From Halorussus lipolyticus (GTDB taxonomy: Archaea; Halobacteriota; Halobacteria; Halobacteriales; Haladaptataceae), in contig NZ_CP119804.1 in NCBI RefSeq assembly GCF_029338375.1, positions 620,001 through 684,000 on the forward strand: a stretch of DNA of 64,000 bases, in the 5' to 3' direction. How positions within the stretch are numbered: position 1 is the stretch's first letter; every line of letters starts with the position of its first letter. Both the position numbers and the translations under genes were made by a program. Positions 63,624 to 64,000 of this stretch are shown piece after piece. A model generated the notes under the pieces. The model had not been told where the DNA came from, made no database searches, and saw only the letters and a program-made list of their open reading frames with translations.

Positions 63624-64000
63624 ATGTGTGGGGAGGAACGAAGGGGGAGTTCGAAAGCGACAGCGCGATTTCGCCATCGGTTGGCCGACCTCAAGCGAAA
63701 CGGATGCAATATCCTGCTGGTCGGCACCGACGCGCTGGATTCGGCCTGCGAGCGACTCTTGGGAGAGTCGAGCGCCGGGCCGCGATACCGACTGTTCGTA
63801 ACCACCGACGCCGGACCGCCGAGGGCACACGCGAGGCTCAAAGCGGTCCAGTCGGGACCGTATAGCGACGCCGCCGCGGTGGTGGACTGGGACGCCGACG
63901 TCCGAGGAGGCACCGCGACCAAACGCAGTCACACCGACCGCGAGGACTTCGACTCGCTGAGCGGGACCGGCCTGCGAGACTCTGGTGGCCCGTCGTTCCG
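63624..64000 (+). CDS. DUF7504-like protein (3' end outside window)
   Basis: The frame runs open to the window edge. The first 125 residues include RLADLKRNGCNILLVGTDAL, CERLLGES, PRYRLFVTTDAG and AAAVVDWDADVRG. The CNILLVG strand followed by a CERLLG helix and RLFVTTD strand matches a haloarchaeal family I recall as DUF7504, of unknown function with a nucleotide-binding-like fold. A TATA-like ATACTTATTG lies about 33 nt before the ATG. The C-terminal half is missing, so the call is provisional. Confidence 0.65.
   Translation, partial: MCGEERRGSSKATARFRHRLADLKRNGCNILLVGTDALDSACERLLGESSAGPRYRLFVTTDAGPPRAHARLKAVQSGPYSDAAAVVDWDADVRGGTATKRSHTDREDFDSLSGTGLRDSGGPSF

Overview
The window looks like a piece of a haloarchaeal main chromosome (class Halobacteria). 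GC is very high, the proteins are strongly acidic, and most genes have a TATA-like box about 27 nt before an ATG that seems to open the transcript (leaderless). Archaeal hallmark genes are present: RNA polymerase subunit L, Dph2, an aIF1/SUI1 factor, a SAMP/MoaD-type modifier, METTL5, Tat lipoproteins and a PGF-CTERM surface protein. The genus cannot be fixed from this sequence alone. I see no rRNA, tRNA or CRISPR array.

Layout. 1-9.1 kb: end of a large PGF-CTERM surface protein, a PH-like membrane protein, a Nudix hydrolase, a PHP phosphoesterase coupled to an asparagine-synthase-like protein, and purL. 9.5-16.3 kb: an EthD-like protein, a GH13 alpha-glucosidase, a His-rich one-helix protein, an Hvo_1808-type lipoprotein, hisF, a STAS-like protein, a secreted Asn-rich protein and rpoL. 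16.4-18.7 kb: a lower-GC patch with a cytochrome P450, an AT-rich spacer and an unknown gene. 18.7-28.4 kb: a rhomboid protease, METTL5, a Tat-exported esterase, dph2, a YlbF protein, a PRC-barrel repeat protein and an MBL-fold hydrolase. 28.5-36 kb: a BNR-repeat protein, a giant acidic coiled-coil protein, a HisG-like protein, an integrase with a DUF5805-type partner, and a decayed stretch holding a frameshifted lipoprotein. 36-46 kb: GT2 glycosyltransferase, a VOC dioxygenase, and an iron ABC operon (substrate-binding protein, permease, ATPase) with a GT39-like enzyme joined to its end and a GT75-like gene next to it. 46-64 kb: stand-alone E2 acyltransferase, acyl-CoA synthetase, histidine kinase, asparaginase, aIF1, aldehyde:ferredoxin oxidoreductase facing a SAMP/MoaD protein, a haloarchaeal-type thiolase with its DUF35 partner, ATP-grasp ligase, MaoC-like dehydratase, membrane hydrolase, Eis-like acetyltransferase, an OYE-type reductase, and the start of a DUF7504-like gene cut by the window edge.

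Two things stand out. First, the gaps between genes carry a modular dispersed repeat (seven copies or part copies). Its outer stems differ in sequence between copies but stay complementary, which suggests that a folded RNA or DNA structure is maintained. A separate hairpin module, GGAAGAC-N7-GTCTTCC, recurs five times within it. Second, the same palindrome, TTAGG-N4-CCTAA (a DtxR/IdeR-like iron box), lies in the promoters of both the iron ABC operon and the neighbouring GT75-like gene, tying glycosyltransferases to iron control.

Start sites were chosen from family start patterns, ATGA overlaps and promoter distance. Functions come from motif recognition alone; no database search was run.
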